In this document: positions 1-9,323 of the stretch, in pieces | Numbering within the stretch: the first letter of the stretch is position 1 | Layout of the letters: every line of letters starts with the position of its first letter | NCBI GenBank assembly: GCA_963765285.1 | Contig: CAVXVR010000002.1 | Coordinates: 248,001 to 312,000 of the forward strand | Source: CAVWZH01 sp963765285 | GTDB lineage: Bacteria > Acidobacteriota > Terriglobia > Terriglobales > Acidobacteriaceae | Direction: 5' to 3' | DNA length: 64,000 nt | Notes under the pieces: model-generated | The model's database searches: none | Told to the model about the DNA's origin: nothing | What the model saw: the letters and a program-made list of their open reading frames with translations, nothing else | Program-made: the position numbers and the translations under genes

Positions 1-1357
1 CCGCGGCGCCCGCGCTAATCGTTACTGGACGCGGCACGCCGGGGAATTGCCATGATTCCACCAACCGCCGCAATTTTTCGGCCACGCTCAGGGCATGGCG
101 CGGGTTTGTCTGCGAAAGCAGGATGGCGAACTCTTCTCCTCCATAACGGCACACCACATCGATCTTCCTCAGTTGCTGGTGAAAAATCGAAGATACCTGG
201 CGCAACACTTCATCCCCCAGCAGGTGGCCAAACTCATCGTTCAAGCGCTTGAAATGGTCGATGTCGACCATGATCACGGCCATGCCGGCATCAAAACGCC
301 GCGCCCGTTCGATTTCCTCAGCGATCCTCAGCTCAAAGAAACGGCGATTGAAAATTCCCGTCAGTCCATCGAGATAGGCCAGTTGCTGCACGCGCTCCAC
401 GTAGTGAGCATTCTGAATCGCCGTGGAACAGATGTCAGCGACTGACTCCAGAGGCTGAATATCGGCAACGCTGAAGGCACGCTCGCGCTCACTTTCGAGC
501 ACCAGCACTCCCAGAATATGACCAAACGAGGCCAGGGGGATACACATGCGGGAGCCCGTTTCTTCGTATAGCTTGGGTTCATCCGGTTGCGCTTTGACGT
601 CGCTTTCAATGCGTGTCTTGCCGCCTTCGAGCGTGCGGCCCCAGGCACCGGTTCCAGCGGGCAGTCGTCCACCCTCTGCAGTCCGCGAAGTCAAGCTGCC
701 GTAGTGCGCGCGCAGCACCAGGTCCTGTTCTTCCTTAAGCAAAACCGATACATGTGAAACCTGGAAGGCCTTTTGAATCAGGATGCATACCTTCGAAAGC
801 AATTCCTTCAAATCCAGAACCACCGTGGTTTCCTGCGCAATGGCGTTGATCGCCTCCAATTGTGAAGCTCGACGCCGCTCCAGCGAATGTAAATTCGCGT
901 TCTGCAAGGCCATGGAGGCCTGAGTGGAGAACAGTGTCAGCAGGTCGACTGTATCGTCGTCAAAGTGGTCCAGGTTGTCGCTCTGGCAGTCCAATACGCC
1001 GACCACTTCGTCCCGCACCATGAGAGGAATGGCCAGCTCCGAGCGCGTGCTCTTGGATGAGGCCACGTAACGTGCATCTTTCGTGACATCTGGCACATAC
1101 ACGGGACGCTTCTGGGCCGCGGCTGCCCCCGTTACTCCAGCCCCCAAAGGCAGGCGCACGTTCTCGCCATCAGCCTCCCAACCCAGTTGCGTACACAACT
1201 TTAGCTCGTTGCGGTCTTTGTCCAGCAGCAGCACCGCCACGTTGTGCAAATGAAAATAGTCCCGCACAATGATCAGGATCTGGCGCAGTACTTCATCCCG
1301 ATCCAGGGTCGAGAGCACCGCCTGGCTGGCGTCATAGAGGATGGCGATTTTCTGCAT
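1..1357 (-). CDS. GAF-GAF-GGDEF diguanylate cyclase, 3' end cut by window edge
   Basis: The frame is open from an ATG at 1357 to the left edge, 452 residues with no stop; an in-frame TAG lies 18 bases upstream of the ATG, so this is the first possible ATG. Two GAF-type sensor domains (about residues 5-145 and 165-300) precede a GGDEF domain that opens with DGLTGIFNRRFFE, carries the metal motif VDIDHFKRLND and the active-site signature GGEEF. An RKID motif just before it fits the inhibitory I-site. The protein should make cyclic di-GMP from two GTP in the cytoplasm, with the GAF pair sensing a small ligand or redox state; no membrane segment is visible. The C-terminal end lies outside the window. 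The family call is firm, the signal unknown. Confidence 0.9.
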   Translation of the reverse strand, partial: MQKIAILYDASQAVLSTLDRDEVLRQILIIVRDYFHLHNVAVLLLDKDRNELKLCTQLGWEADGENVRLPLGAGVTGAAAAQKRPVYVPDVTKDARYVASSKSTRSELAIPLMVRDEVVGVLDCQSDNLDHFDDDTVDLLTLFSTQASMALQNANLHSLERRRASQLEAINAIAQETTVVLDLKELLSKVCILIQKAFQVSHVSVLLKEEQDLVLRAHYGSLTSRTAEGGRLPAGTGAWGRTLEGGKTRIESDVKAQPDEPKLYEETGSRMCIPLASFGHILGVLVLESERERAFSVADIQPLESVADICSTAIQNAHYVERVQQLAYLDGLTGIFNRRFFELRIAEEIERARRFDAGMAVIMVDIDHFKRLNDEFGHLLGDEVLRQVSSIFHQQLRKIDVVCRYGGEEFAILLSQTNPRHALSVAEKLRRLVESWQFPGVPRPVTISAGAA

Positions 1358-1430
1358 GTTCCTGGCAGGATTCTACGCGGCGGGAAGACAGTTACCGAGG
1401 TGCCGAAAGTAACCCAGATGTGACCCGAAA

Positions 1431-1688
1431 TCATCTCTTTCGCTCTTCAGAGCGCCGATTTTGCCTCCATAGGCTCTTGACCGCCCCAAACGCCACCAGA
1501 CAAAGCCAGAAATCGACCAGGAGTCCCAGGTCCGCTTGAAAGGGTCTGTGCCGCGCCACAGGCGGCAGGTGAGGTAGGAGCAGGAAGTATGCGGCGTTTC
1601 CCGCCAGTACGGCGAGCAGGGCTTGCGCGAAACTTAGCATTGCTTTCTTGGACACCAGAAGCCCGTGGGAATAGCTATGGTACGGCAT
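1431..1688 (-). CDS. Small hypothetical membrane protein
   Basis: An 85-residue frame if started at the ATG at 1688; an inner ATG at 1640 would give 69 residues starting MLSFAQALLAVLAG. Two hydrophobic stretches (about LSFAQALLAVLAGNAAYFLLL and LGLLVDFWLCLVAFGAV) with a proline-rich loop between them and a basic tail (RRSEERKR) make it a two-helix membrane protein with the tail probably cytoplasmic. It is transcribed away from recG with a gap of only about 30 bases. No family is recognised and no function is proposed. Confidence 0.5.
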   Translation of the reverse strand: MPYHSYSHGLLVSKKAMLSFAQALLAVLAGNAAYFLLLPHLPPVARHRPFQADLGLLVDFWLCLVAFGAVKSLWRQNRRSEERKR

Positions 1689-1719
1689 CACCACATCATC
1701 GGGTGCTCCTGCTAACATC

Positions 1720-3954
1720 TTGCTGGTGTTGGAACTCTCCACGTCCGTGCAGTACGTCAAGGGCATTGGTCCCAAGCTCGCCGAAGTGCTGGCCGCCAAG
1801 GGAATCCATACTGTTGACCATCTTCTGCATTATCTTCCCTTCCGCTATGAAGACCGCCTTAACCCTCGCGGCATCAATGAACTCCGGGCGGGGGAGATGG
1901 CCACGGTGATCGCGGAAGTGCGCAACTCCGGTCTTTTCCGTACCCGCCGCATGCCCATTTTCCAGATGACGGCTGGCCAGGGCCGCACCCGATTGAAGTG
2001 CATCTGGTTTAACGCGGCCTATCTGCGCGACCGTTTCAAGCCAGGACAACTGGTGGCGCTCTACGGCAAGGTGGAGGAGGAAAGATACGGCGGTGAGTTG
2101 CAGTTAGTGCAGCCCCAGTTTGAGATTCTGGATGACTCCGCGGACGACGGCTCCAGCGACGCAGCTGAGCGCAAGCTGGCAAGTTCACTTGAAATTGGCC
2201 GCATTGTTCCAATTTACGAATCGGCAGGCCAAGGGCGGCTCACTGCACGCTGGTTTCGGCGCATTGTCCGTACTGCTCTGGAGAGTCTCGCTCCCGATCT
2301 GCAGGACCCCATTCCCGGCGTCGTCCGAAAGCATCTGAGCCTGATTCCGCCGCGCGAAGCGTTCTGGAAAGCGCACTGGCCCGATCCGGGAGAGAGTTTC
2401 GAGGACCTTCAAGCCGCGCGAACCCCGGCCCACATCCGGCTCATTTTCGAAGAGCTTTTCTCCCTCGAGCTTGGCCTCGAGCTCAAACGGCGCCAGCAGA
2501 AGGCTCAGACCGGGATTGCCTTCCACTTGGATGAGCGGGTTCGTGAAGCCCTCAAGAATATCCTGCCTTTTCATCCCACAGGCGCTCAGAAGCGCGCTCT
2601 AAAAGAGATCGCATCGGACATGGAAAAACCCTCCCCGATGCGCCGCCTCCTGCAGGGGGATGTGGGCTCGGGCAAGACCATCGTGGCTTTTGAGGCCGCC
2701 ATCATCGCCATGGAAAACGGCTACCAGACTGCGCTCATGGCGCCGACGGAAATCCTGGCCCAGCAGCATTATTTTTCCGCGCGCCGGATTCTGGAACCTG
2801 CCGGCTATCGCGTCGTCCTGCTCACCGGCTCGCTGGAAGATGATCGTAAGCGGGAAATTCGCCGCCATATCGCTCAGGGAAATGCGCAGTTGATCATCGG
2901 GACTCATGCCTTGATTGAACAAATGGTCGATTTCGCCCGCTTGGGACTGGTCATCGTGGATGAGCAGCACCGCTTCGGAGTCATGCAGCGTTTCAAGCTG
3001 ATGAAGAAATCGGGAGACTCGACCAATCCCCGTCCAGGGGCGGGTCCCAGTGGAGGGGCGGGTCTCAGACCCTCCCAGGCCGAATCGAGTTCAGCCGCTG
3101 CCGAGCCCGACGTTCTGGTCATGACGGCTACACCCATCCCCCGCACGCTTGCCCTTACCCTCTACGGCGATCTGGACCTCAGTGTCATCGATGAAATGCC
3201 CCCCGGTCGAACCCCGATCGTGACGAGGCTCATTTCCGACGACGAATCCGAAAAAGTCTGGGAGTTCCTCCGCAAACAGGTTGCGGTCGGCCACCAGGCG
3301 TATGTGGTTTATCCCGTGATCGAAGAAAACGAAGAAACCGAGATCAAGGCCGCCCTCAAAATGTACAAGGAATTAGGCAAGCGCATTTTCCCCGATTTGC
3401 ACGTGGGACTGCTGCACGGCCGGCTCGATGCCGATCTGAAAGAGCAGACCATGCGGCTGTTCCAGAAGGGCGAGATCGACATTTTGGTGGCCACGACGGT
3501 AATCGAAGTTGGCGTGGACGTGGCCAACGCCACGGTGATGGTCATCGAACACGCCGAACGTTTCGGGCTGGCCCAGCTCCACCAGCTACGCGGACGCATC
3601 GGCCGCGGGGCTGCCAAGTCGCATTGCATTTTGATGACCGGAGGCAAAGTCTCGGAAGAAGGCGAACGCCGCCTGGACGCCATGGTACGCACCAATGACG
3701 GTTTCCAGATAGCAGAACTCGATCTCGAGCTTCGCGGCCCGGGCGAATTCTTCGGGACACGTCAGGCCGGGATGCCCAGCTTTCAGGTTGCAAACCTTAT
3801 CCGCGATCGCCAACTACTCGAAGCCGCAAAACGCGAAGCCGCCGCAGTCCTGGACGGTCCCAACGCCGAGATCTCTCGGGAAGAAATTGACCGGGCTCTC
3901 CGCCACATGCGTACCCACTGGCAACGGACCTACGGCTTGGTAGAAGTGGCATAA
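1720..3954 (+). CDS. recG: ATP-dependent DNA helicase RecG
   Basis: Full-length RecG of about 744 residues, the branch-migrating helicase that reverses stalled forks and processes Holliday junctions. The N-terminal part has the wedge/OB region starting with VKGIGPKLAEVLAAKGI and LPFRYEDR. Helicase motifs are in order: Walker A GDVGSGKT near residue 313, DEQH near 414, TATPIPRTLALTLYGDLD near 469, and the C-terminal ATTVIEVGVDVANA and QLRGRIGRG motifs. The start is uncertain: TTG at 1720 or GTG at 1726, neither with a clear ribosome binding site. Between DEQH and TATPIPR it carries an extra Pro/Gly/Ala/Ser-rich loop (about residues 431-460) that reads like a translated interspersed repeat. The identification is firm. 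Confidence 0.97.
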   Translation: MLVLELSTSVQYVKGIGPKLAEVLAAKGIHTVDHLLHYLPFRYEDRLNPRGINELRAGEMATVIAEVRNSGLFRTRRMPIFQMTAGQGRTRLKCIWFNAAYLRDRFKPGQLVALYGKVEEERYGGELQLVQPQFEILDDSADDGSSDAAERKLASSLEIGRIVPIYESAGQGRLTARWFRRIVRTALESLAPDLQDPIPGVVRKHLSLIPPREAFWKAHWPDPGESFEDLQAARTPAHIRLIFEELFSLELGLELKRRQQKAQTGIAFHLDERVREALKNILPFHPTGAQKRALKEIASDMEKPSPMRRLLQGDVGSGKTIVAFEAAIIAMENGYQTALMAPTEILAQQHYFSARRILEPAGYRVVLLTGSLEDDRKREIRRHIAQGNAQLIIGTHALIEQMVDFARLGLVIVDEQHRFGVMQRFKLMKKSGDSTNPRPGAGPSGGAGLRPSQAESSSAAAEPDVLVMTATPIPRTLALTLYGDLDLSVIDEMPPGRTPIVTRLISDDESEKVWEFLRKQVAVGHQAYVVYPVIEENEETEIKAALKMYKELGKRIFPDLHVGLLHGRLDADLKEQTMRLFQKGEIDILVATTVIEVGVDVANATVMVIEHAERFGLAQLHQLRGRIGRGAAKSHCILMTGGKVSEEGERRLDAMVRTNDGFQIAELDLELRGPGEFFGTRQAGMPSFQVANLIRDRQLLEAAKREAAAVLDGPNAEISREEIDRALRHMRTHWQRTYGLVEVA
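3028..3082 (+). repeat. Interspersed GC-rich repeat inside recG
   Basis: Two near copies of the unit GGGGCGGGTC followed by CTCAGACCC lie in frame within recG. The same GGGGCGGGTC...AGACCC wording occurs in noncoding DNA near 41415, and a related palindrome (GACGGGTCTCTGACCCGTC) near 39353. The translation adds a roughly 20-residue low-complexity loop between helicase motifs II and III. Confidence 0.55.
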
Positions 3955-4055
3955 ACCGGCGTGACCCATGCCGAAAGATCGGCATCCCCTTGCTCATTGA
4001 GTCGATTTATGCGAAAAATCTGCAACCCGGATTTCGCCCGGCCTGAGGTGCACCC

Positions 4056-4823
4056 GTGCATAGCGTGTTTGTTTCCGTGCTGATGATCATCGCCAGCATC
4101 GCGGCTTCTTTGACTTTTCTCTACCTGTTGCACCGCGTGTGGCCTTCCAGCCACCGGCGTCAACATAACGACGTGATCGGACCGAGCGTCGAAGTGTTGG
4201 GCACCACCTACGCGGTCATTCTGGCTTTCATGTTGTCGGGAGTGTGGACTAATTTTCGTTCTGCAGAGAACAACGCTGAGCAGGAGTCGAATGCTTTGGT
4301 CAATCTCTACCGGATGGCGCGGGGACTCTCTCCGAACGACTGCGCCCTTATCCAAAACCTCGTCCGCAGCTACGCTTCGGTAATTGTGAACGACGAATGG
4401 CCGGCCATGAGCCAGGGGAAAGTCAGCCCTCAAAGCCACACGATCGTGGACCAGATTTGGAAAACCATGACGCAGATCCAGCCCCAAACGCCAACCCAGC
4501 AATTAAGCCTCGACCACTCCTTGGCGGAAATGAGTACCTTTACTCAGTTCCGCCGCACGCGCGAACTGCAGAGCCGTAGCCAGCTTCCGGCTATGCTTTG
4601 GGCAGTGCTCATCGTCGGCGCGATTGTAACTCTCGGTTCGGCGTGCCTTTTCGGCGTTGAGGATCTCAAAGTCCACATGATCCAGATATTCTTTCTTTCA
4701 TTCATGATCTCACTTGTTCTGGTCGCAATATCGAACATCGACCAGCCATTTCGGGGACCAGTCCACGTGTCGTCTGACAGCTTTCGCTTTGCTCTGGATA
4801 CTTTCAACAGTGACGGCCAGTGA
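4056..4823 (+). CDS. DUF4239 family membrane protein
   Basis: A 255-residue protein from a GTG at 4056. It has an N-terminal membrane helix (LMIIASIAASLTFLYLLHRVW), a second hydrophobic stretch after VEVLGTTYAVILAFMLSGVW, a long polar middle, and two C-terminal helices (LWAVLIVGAIVTLGSACLFG and IFFLSFMISLVLVAIS) that end in NIDQPFRGPVHVS. The motif E-x-x-A/S-L-x-x-L-Y with R in the middle and the late DxPFxG motif fit the DUF4239 (bestrophin-like) family, whose function is not established. It stands alone between recG and selA, with about 100 bases upstream and 60 downstream. Confidence 0.7.
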   Translation: MHSVFVSVLMIIASIAASLTFLYLLHRVWPSSHRRQHNDVIGPSVEVLGTTYAVILAFMLSGVWTNFRSAENNAEQESNALVNLYRMARGLSPNDCALIQNLVRSYASVIVNDEWPAMSQGKVSPQSHTIVDQIWKTMTQIQPQTPTQQLSLDHSLAEMSTFTQFRRTRELQSRSQLPAMLWAVLIVGAIVTLGSACLFGVEDLKVHMIQIFFLSFMISLVLVAISNIDQPFRGPVHVSSDSFRFALDTFNSDGQ

Positions 4824-4886
4824 TCCCTACGTGTAATCTCGCGCGCGCTTGGGCTGGCGCGGGCTCGCGTGGGATAATCGTCAGCG

Positions 4887-6345
4887 GTGAAATCAGCTAC
4901 CAAGGCCGACCTTTATCGGATGCTGCCGTCGGTCGACGAACTGGTGCGCTCGCCCGAACTGGCGCCGCTGGTCTTGGCTGACGGCCAGAACGCCGCGATC
5001 GAGGCTACGCGCGCGGTTCTTGCCCGCCTGCGCGAGGAGATCAGTGCCGGGCATCTCGATTCCGCCGGGGTAGATCTTGCTCTCTCGGGACTTGCGGACG
5101 CCGTTGAACATCAGCTCCGCCGGAACCTCGGCCATTCTCTGCGCACCGTCATCAACGCCACCGGAGTCATCCTGCATACCAATCTTGGCCGTGCTCCGCT
5201 GGCCCTGAATGCGTTGGAACACATTTCTGCGACGGCAGGCGCGTATTCCAATCTCGAATACGATCTCGCCGCCGGGGAACGCGGCAAGCGTGACGTTCAC
5301 GTGGCCCGGCTTTTCAGCAAGCTTCTCGACCAGGACGATGTAGGCGCGGGCGTCCCCGCCCGTGCGGCAGCGGATCGGACCGCGCCAGTAAAGATTTCCA
5401 CCATCGTGGTCAACAACAACGCTGCCGCCGTCCTGCTCGCGCTGAATACGTTAGCCGACGGCGGTGAAGTGATCGTCTCGCGCGGAGAACTGGTCGAAAT
5501 CGGTGGCTCGTTCCGCATTCCGGAGATCATGTCTAAGTCCGGAGCCGCTCTACGCGAGGTGGGCACGACCAACCGTACCCGTGTCTCGGACTACGAGCGA
5601 GCCATCAACGAACACACTCGCCTGCTGCTGCGGGTCCACCGCTCCAACTTCCAAATTACCGGATTCACTGAGCAACCCAGCCTTGAAGAACTCGCAAGAT
5701 TGGCACGCCAAAGAAACCTTCCGCTGATGGAAGATCTGGGCAGCGGATCACTGCTTGATCTTCGATCCGTCGGCGTGGCGGGCGAACCCTCGGTCATCGA
5801 TAGTCTTCGCGCCGGCGTTGATATCGTCACTTACAGCGGCGACAAGCTGTTAGGCGGACCGCAAGCCGGAATTCTGAGCGGCCGCAGTGATCTAATCGCG
5901 CACGCGCGGGCAAATTCTCTCTTCAGAGCATTGCGTGTAGATAAACTGGCTTACGCCGCGCTCGAAGCCACGCTGCTGGCCTATGTGAAACGTAGCTACG
6001 AAGTCATTCCCGCGCTGCGCATGATGCGGCTTTCCAAAGAGGAAATCGATGCGCGCACGCTGGCTGTGGCCGCTGCTGTTCGCTCCCCGCGACTATGCCC
6101 TTGAAGTGGTTGACGGCGAGTCCGTGATCGGCGGCGGTGCGGCCCCCTCGGCCGTTCTGCCCACTCGCCTTCTGGCGATCACCGCTGAGGATTTGAGCGC
6201 CGATGAAATAGCCTCCCGCCTTCGCGCCTTCGATCCGCCGGTGATCGCTCGCGTGGAGGAAGGGCGGGTCGTGCTCGATTTCCGCACGGTCTTTCCCGAA
6301 CAGGATAGGTCGGTCGCGGACGCCATCACGAAGGCAATCGTCTAA
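4887..6345 (+). CDS. selA: L-seryl-tRNA(Sec) selenium transferase, frameshifted
   Basis: SelA is the PLP enzyme that turns seryl-tRNA(Sec) into selenocysteinyl-tRNA. Conserved blocks are present: VINATGVILHTNLGRAPL, NNNAAAVLL, VSRGELVEIGGSFRIP, EVGTTNRT and the PLP-lysine motif SGDKLLGGPQAG (Lys about residue 320). Translation starts at a GTG at 4887. The frame shifts near 6080: the first frame ends at 6104, while the expected C-terminus (YALEVVDGESVIGGGAAPS to the TAA at 6345) continues in the +1 frame. Dropping one T of GTT near 6080 restores AAVAPRDYALEV. A GC-rich interspersed repeat is translated in frame at residues 150-163 just before NNNAAA. acpS follows after 3 bases. Presence of selA implies selenoproteins, but selB, selC and selD are not in the window. 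Confidence 0.9.
5336..5373 (+). repeat. Interspersed repeat copy inside selA
   Basis: Thirty-two bases from CGATGTAGGCGCGGG onward match, without mismatch, the intergenic sequence at 10400-10431, and the similarity goes on for another 6 bases with one gap. Here the element lies in the selA reading frame and is translated as VGAGVPARA. Confidence 0.85.
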
Positions 6346-6348
6346 CCC

Positions 6349-6726
6349 ATGATCGTCGGCACTGGTATCGACATCGCCGAAGTTCCGCGCATTGCGCATT
6401 CGATCACCCGTTACGGCGACCGCTTTCTCCGCCGCATCTTCACCGAGGGCGAGATTCAGTACTGCGATTCCAAAGCCAACCGCATGGAACGTTACGCGGC
6501 CCGCTTTGCGGCCAAAGAAGCCGCGATGAAGGCGCTGGGCACCGGCTGGAACCATGGTGTCCGCTGGCGTGACCTCGAAGTGCGCCGCGAGCCCGGAGGC
6601 CGTCCCACGCTTGCCTTTCACGGCAAAGCCGCGGAGTTCGCCGCTAAACTCGGCGCCACACACGTTGCTCTCTCGCTTTCTCACACCGCCTCCGAAGCCA
6701 TCGCACAAGTAATTCTGGAAAACTGA
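6349..6726 (+). CDS. acpS: Holo-[acyl-carrier-protein] synthase
   Basis: A 125-residue AcpS, which moves the 4'-phosphopantetheine arm from CoA to the active serine of ACP. It opens with the family signature GTGIDIAEVPRI (the Asp binds Mg), followed by RYAARFAAKEAAMKALGTG (the Glu is the second metal ligand), and ends with ALSLSHTASEAIAQVI. The length is normal for the trimeric bacterial enzyme. The ATG at 6349 is 3 bases after the selA stop, so the two genes are probably co-transcribed. The two ACP substrates are encoded at 13.5-14.1 kb. Confidence 0.95.
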   Translation: MIVGTGIDIAEVPRIAHSITRYGDRFLRRIFTEGEIQYCDSKANRMERYAARFAAKEAAMKALGTGWNHGVRWRDLEVRREPGGRPTLAFHGKAAEFAAKLGATHVALSLSHTASEAIAQVILEN

Positions 6727-6758
6727 GAACTGAGAACCGATAACTGAAAACTGGTTAG
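6719..6758 (+). repeat. AACTGAGAACTG micro-repeat
   Basis: Tandem near copies of AACTGAGA directly after the acpS stop. The same wording recurs at 14258-14295 and 24890-24917, always in gaps between genes. This is a low-complexity interspersed repeat with no visible function. Confidence 0.6.
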
Positions 6759-6819
6759 ACCCTCCAGCCTGTTCTGCAACCCGTTCTGATAGACTGTCGC
6801 ATTCTTTCAATCACCTGGA

Positions 6820-9323
6820 ATGCATGCGACTCTACTGATGTCTCCCGCGACCGCGCCAAAGCAGGTCGGGGACCGCACTTTGCTGGCCGGTATCGCGCTA
6901 AGCAGTTTCGCTGCCTTGCTTCTGGAGCTATCGCTCACTCGCCTGTTCTCGGTAGTGCTTTTCTATCACTTTGCCTTCCTGGCGATTTCCATTGCCCTGC
7001 TCGGGCTGGGCGCGGGAGGTGTCTTTGCCTACCTCGGCAAGCCCCGGCTGGCCCGGTTTGAGACCCGCAATCTCGCTGCCGGGCTTGTGCGCGGCGAATG
7101 CGTTGCTGGTTCCCATCGTTCTCGAAATTGTTTTGCACTTGCCGGTCTCGCTGGAGCTTTCATCCGGGAATTTCCTGAATCTCACCGTGGTGTACCTGAT
7201 TTCGGCTCTCCCGTTTTTTGTGACCGGCGTGGAGTTCTCCGTCGTCTTTGCGCGCGAAGCGGAACACATTCCCCGTCTTTACGGAGCAGACCTGGTCGGC
7301 GGCGCGCTGGCCTGTCTGGGAATTGTCCCGCTGCTGAACTGGCTGGGTGGTCCGAATACGATACTCTTTGCGGCGTTAGTTTCTTGCTGTGCCGGATTCG
7401 TATGGGCTTCGGCCGGCACTTTGCGGAAAGCTTGGCCGGACTGGCTTGCGGTCTATTCGTGGTGATAGCGGCGAACCATTCGGGCCGGCTCATCGACGTG
7501 GTGTACGCGAAAGGATTGCGGCGCGATCCTTCGTGGGTGGAATTTGCCGCTTGGAACGCCATCTCCCGTGTAGAAGTGGACCGCCAAGGCGACGCTAAGA
7601 CCGTGGTCATCGACGCCGACGCGTCCACCTACATCATGAATGCCGATCCCACCAAGTGGCAGGGGACCGTCTGGCAGAAGAACCTCATGGCAGCACCGCC
7701 CGCTCTGGCCAATGTGCTCCGCCCGCGAGGGGAATACGCCATCATCGGGCCGGGCGGCGGTGTGGACGTGCTTGCGCGCCGTAGCCAATGGCAGTCCCAG
7801 CGTCACCGGAATCGAAATCAATCCCATCATCGCCGACACCATCATGCGGGGGCGCTACGCCGATTACTCGTATCACCTGTACAGCCTGCCGCAGGTGCAC
7901 ATTCACGTCACCGACGGCCGGTCGTTTGTTCGCAACTCCTCATCCCAGTTCGATGTGGTGCAAATGACCCTGGTGGATACCTGGGCTTCCACCGCTGCCG
8001 GAGCGTTTGCTCTCAGCGAAAACAGTCTTTATACAGTGGAGGCATTCCGGGAATACTTCCAACATCTCAAACCCGACGGAATGGTCGCCATTACCCGCTG
8101 GGAATTTCAGCAGCCGCGCGAGGCGTTGCGAGTGGTTTCCGTGGCGATGGAGTCCTTGCACTCGCTGGGCGTCGCTGAGCCGGCAAGAAACTTCATGGTC
8201 ATTTCTGAAGGCGACCTCGACGAGGACGGAATTCCAGTTGTCGTACTCGCAAAAAAGAGTGCCTTCACCCCTGACGAAGAGCAGGCGGTACAGAATCATC
8301 TCAATAGCAACCCAGCGCTTGTCGGGTTGTACCTGCCATCGGATCCGGGCGACAACCCCTTTTCAGCGCTGATAGCTGCCAACGATCCCGCTGCCTTCGC
8401 CCGAAACTATCCCTATAACGTTGCGCCGGTGTACGACAATGCGCCCTTCTTTTTTTTCACGCTGAAGCTGCGCCAGCTCTTGAATTCTGACTCGGCGCAG
8501 GAAGGCATTGATTGGAAAGTTAACCTGGGCGTCGCCGTCCTGGGGATGGTGCTGATTATTTCCCTGCTCGCAGTGCTGGTTTTTCTCGTGCTTCCTCTTG
8601 CCTTGCGCGCCGGCACCGGGCAACGTGCGCTGCCGCTCTTGTATTTCATCGCCGTCGGACTCGGATACATCCTGGTCGAGGTGGCTTTTATCCAACGCTT
8701 CGTCCTGTTTCTAGGCCACCCGACGTACGCTCTGACCGTGGTCGTGTTTCTGCTTCTGCTTTCGAGCGGCGCCGGAAGTCTGGCTTCGCGCAAGTGGATG
8801 AGGGTAGCCGGGCGCGCCTGGCTGCCGCTGGCAGTCATCGTGGCGGTGATTGGGCTTTACGTATTTGTCCTCCCCGGCCTGCTGGAAGCCCTGGTCGGTC
8901 TTGCCCTTCGTCGCCAAGTTGGTAGTCAGCGGCGGTCTTCTGGTTCCTCTGGGCTTCGCCATGGGCATGCCTTTTCCTACCGGCCTTCGTGGCCTGGCGA
9001 GCAGCCCCGCGCCGGAGTTTCCCGCGCCCCAGCGCAGCGCGCCCGTGACCAATGCGGTGGAGTGGGCGTGGGCGATGAATGCAGCTTCCAGCGTGCTGGG
9101 TTCGGTGCTGGCCATGGTGATCGCCATTCAGTTCGGTCTCAATGTGACCTTGGCGTGCGGCGCGGCGGCCTATCTTTTGGCCCTGACTTGCCTGGGGACC
9201 CTGCCTACGGACCTCCACGTGAAGCCCGACCGGGGGTCTGCTATCATGCTGGAATTCTGGTGGTGCGGTACCGCTTGCGGAGAGTGCTTGCAGATGGCGT
9301 TGCTCGGGGAGAAAAGTGCCTAG
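6820..9323 (+). CDS. Membrane spermidine-synthase-like protein, several frameshifts
   Basis: One gene is readable only by changing frame about four times (near 7083, 7440, 7765 and 8912). The reconstructed protein of about 830 residues has an N-terminal multi-helix membrane part (LLAGIALSSFAALLLELSLTRLF; LPFFVTGVEFSVVFAREAE), then a Rossmann methyltransferase-like spermidine synthase domain (IIGPGGGVDVLRAVANG; GIEINPIIAD; VHVTDGRSFV-type motif VHIHVTDGRSFV; VDTWASTAAGAFALSEN), and another membrane block (LPLLYFIAVGLGYILVEVAFIQRF; GFAMGMPFPTGLRGL; ATNAVEWAWAMNAASSVLGS-type end). Such membrane spermidine-synthase homologues are common in soil bacteria and their substrate is unknown. Three shifts are cured by dropping one base from GGG or TT. 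It overlaps the next gene by 8 bases. Whether it is a pseudogene or a misassembled gene cannot be settled here. Confidence 0.75.

Noticed and set aside
4887..6345. Programmed frameshift in selA
   Set aside because: No slippery heptamer or following hairpin is seen at 6080, and similar indels occur in unrelated genes nearby.
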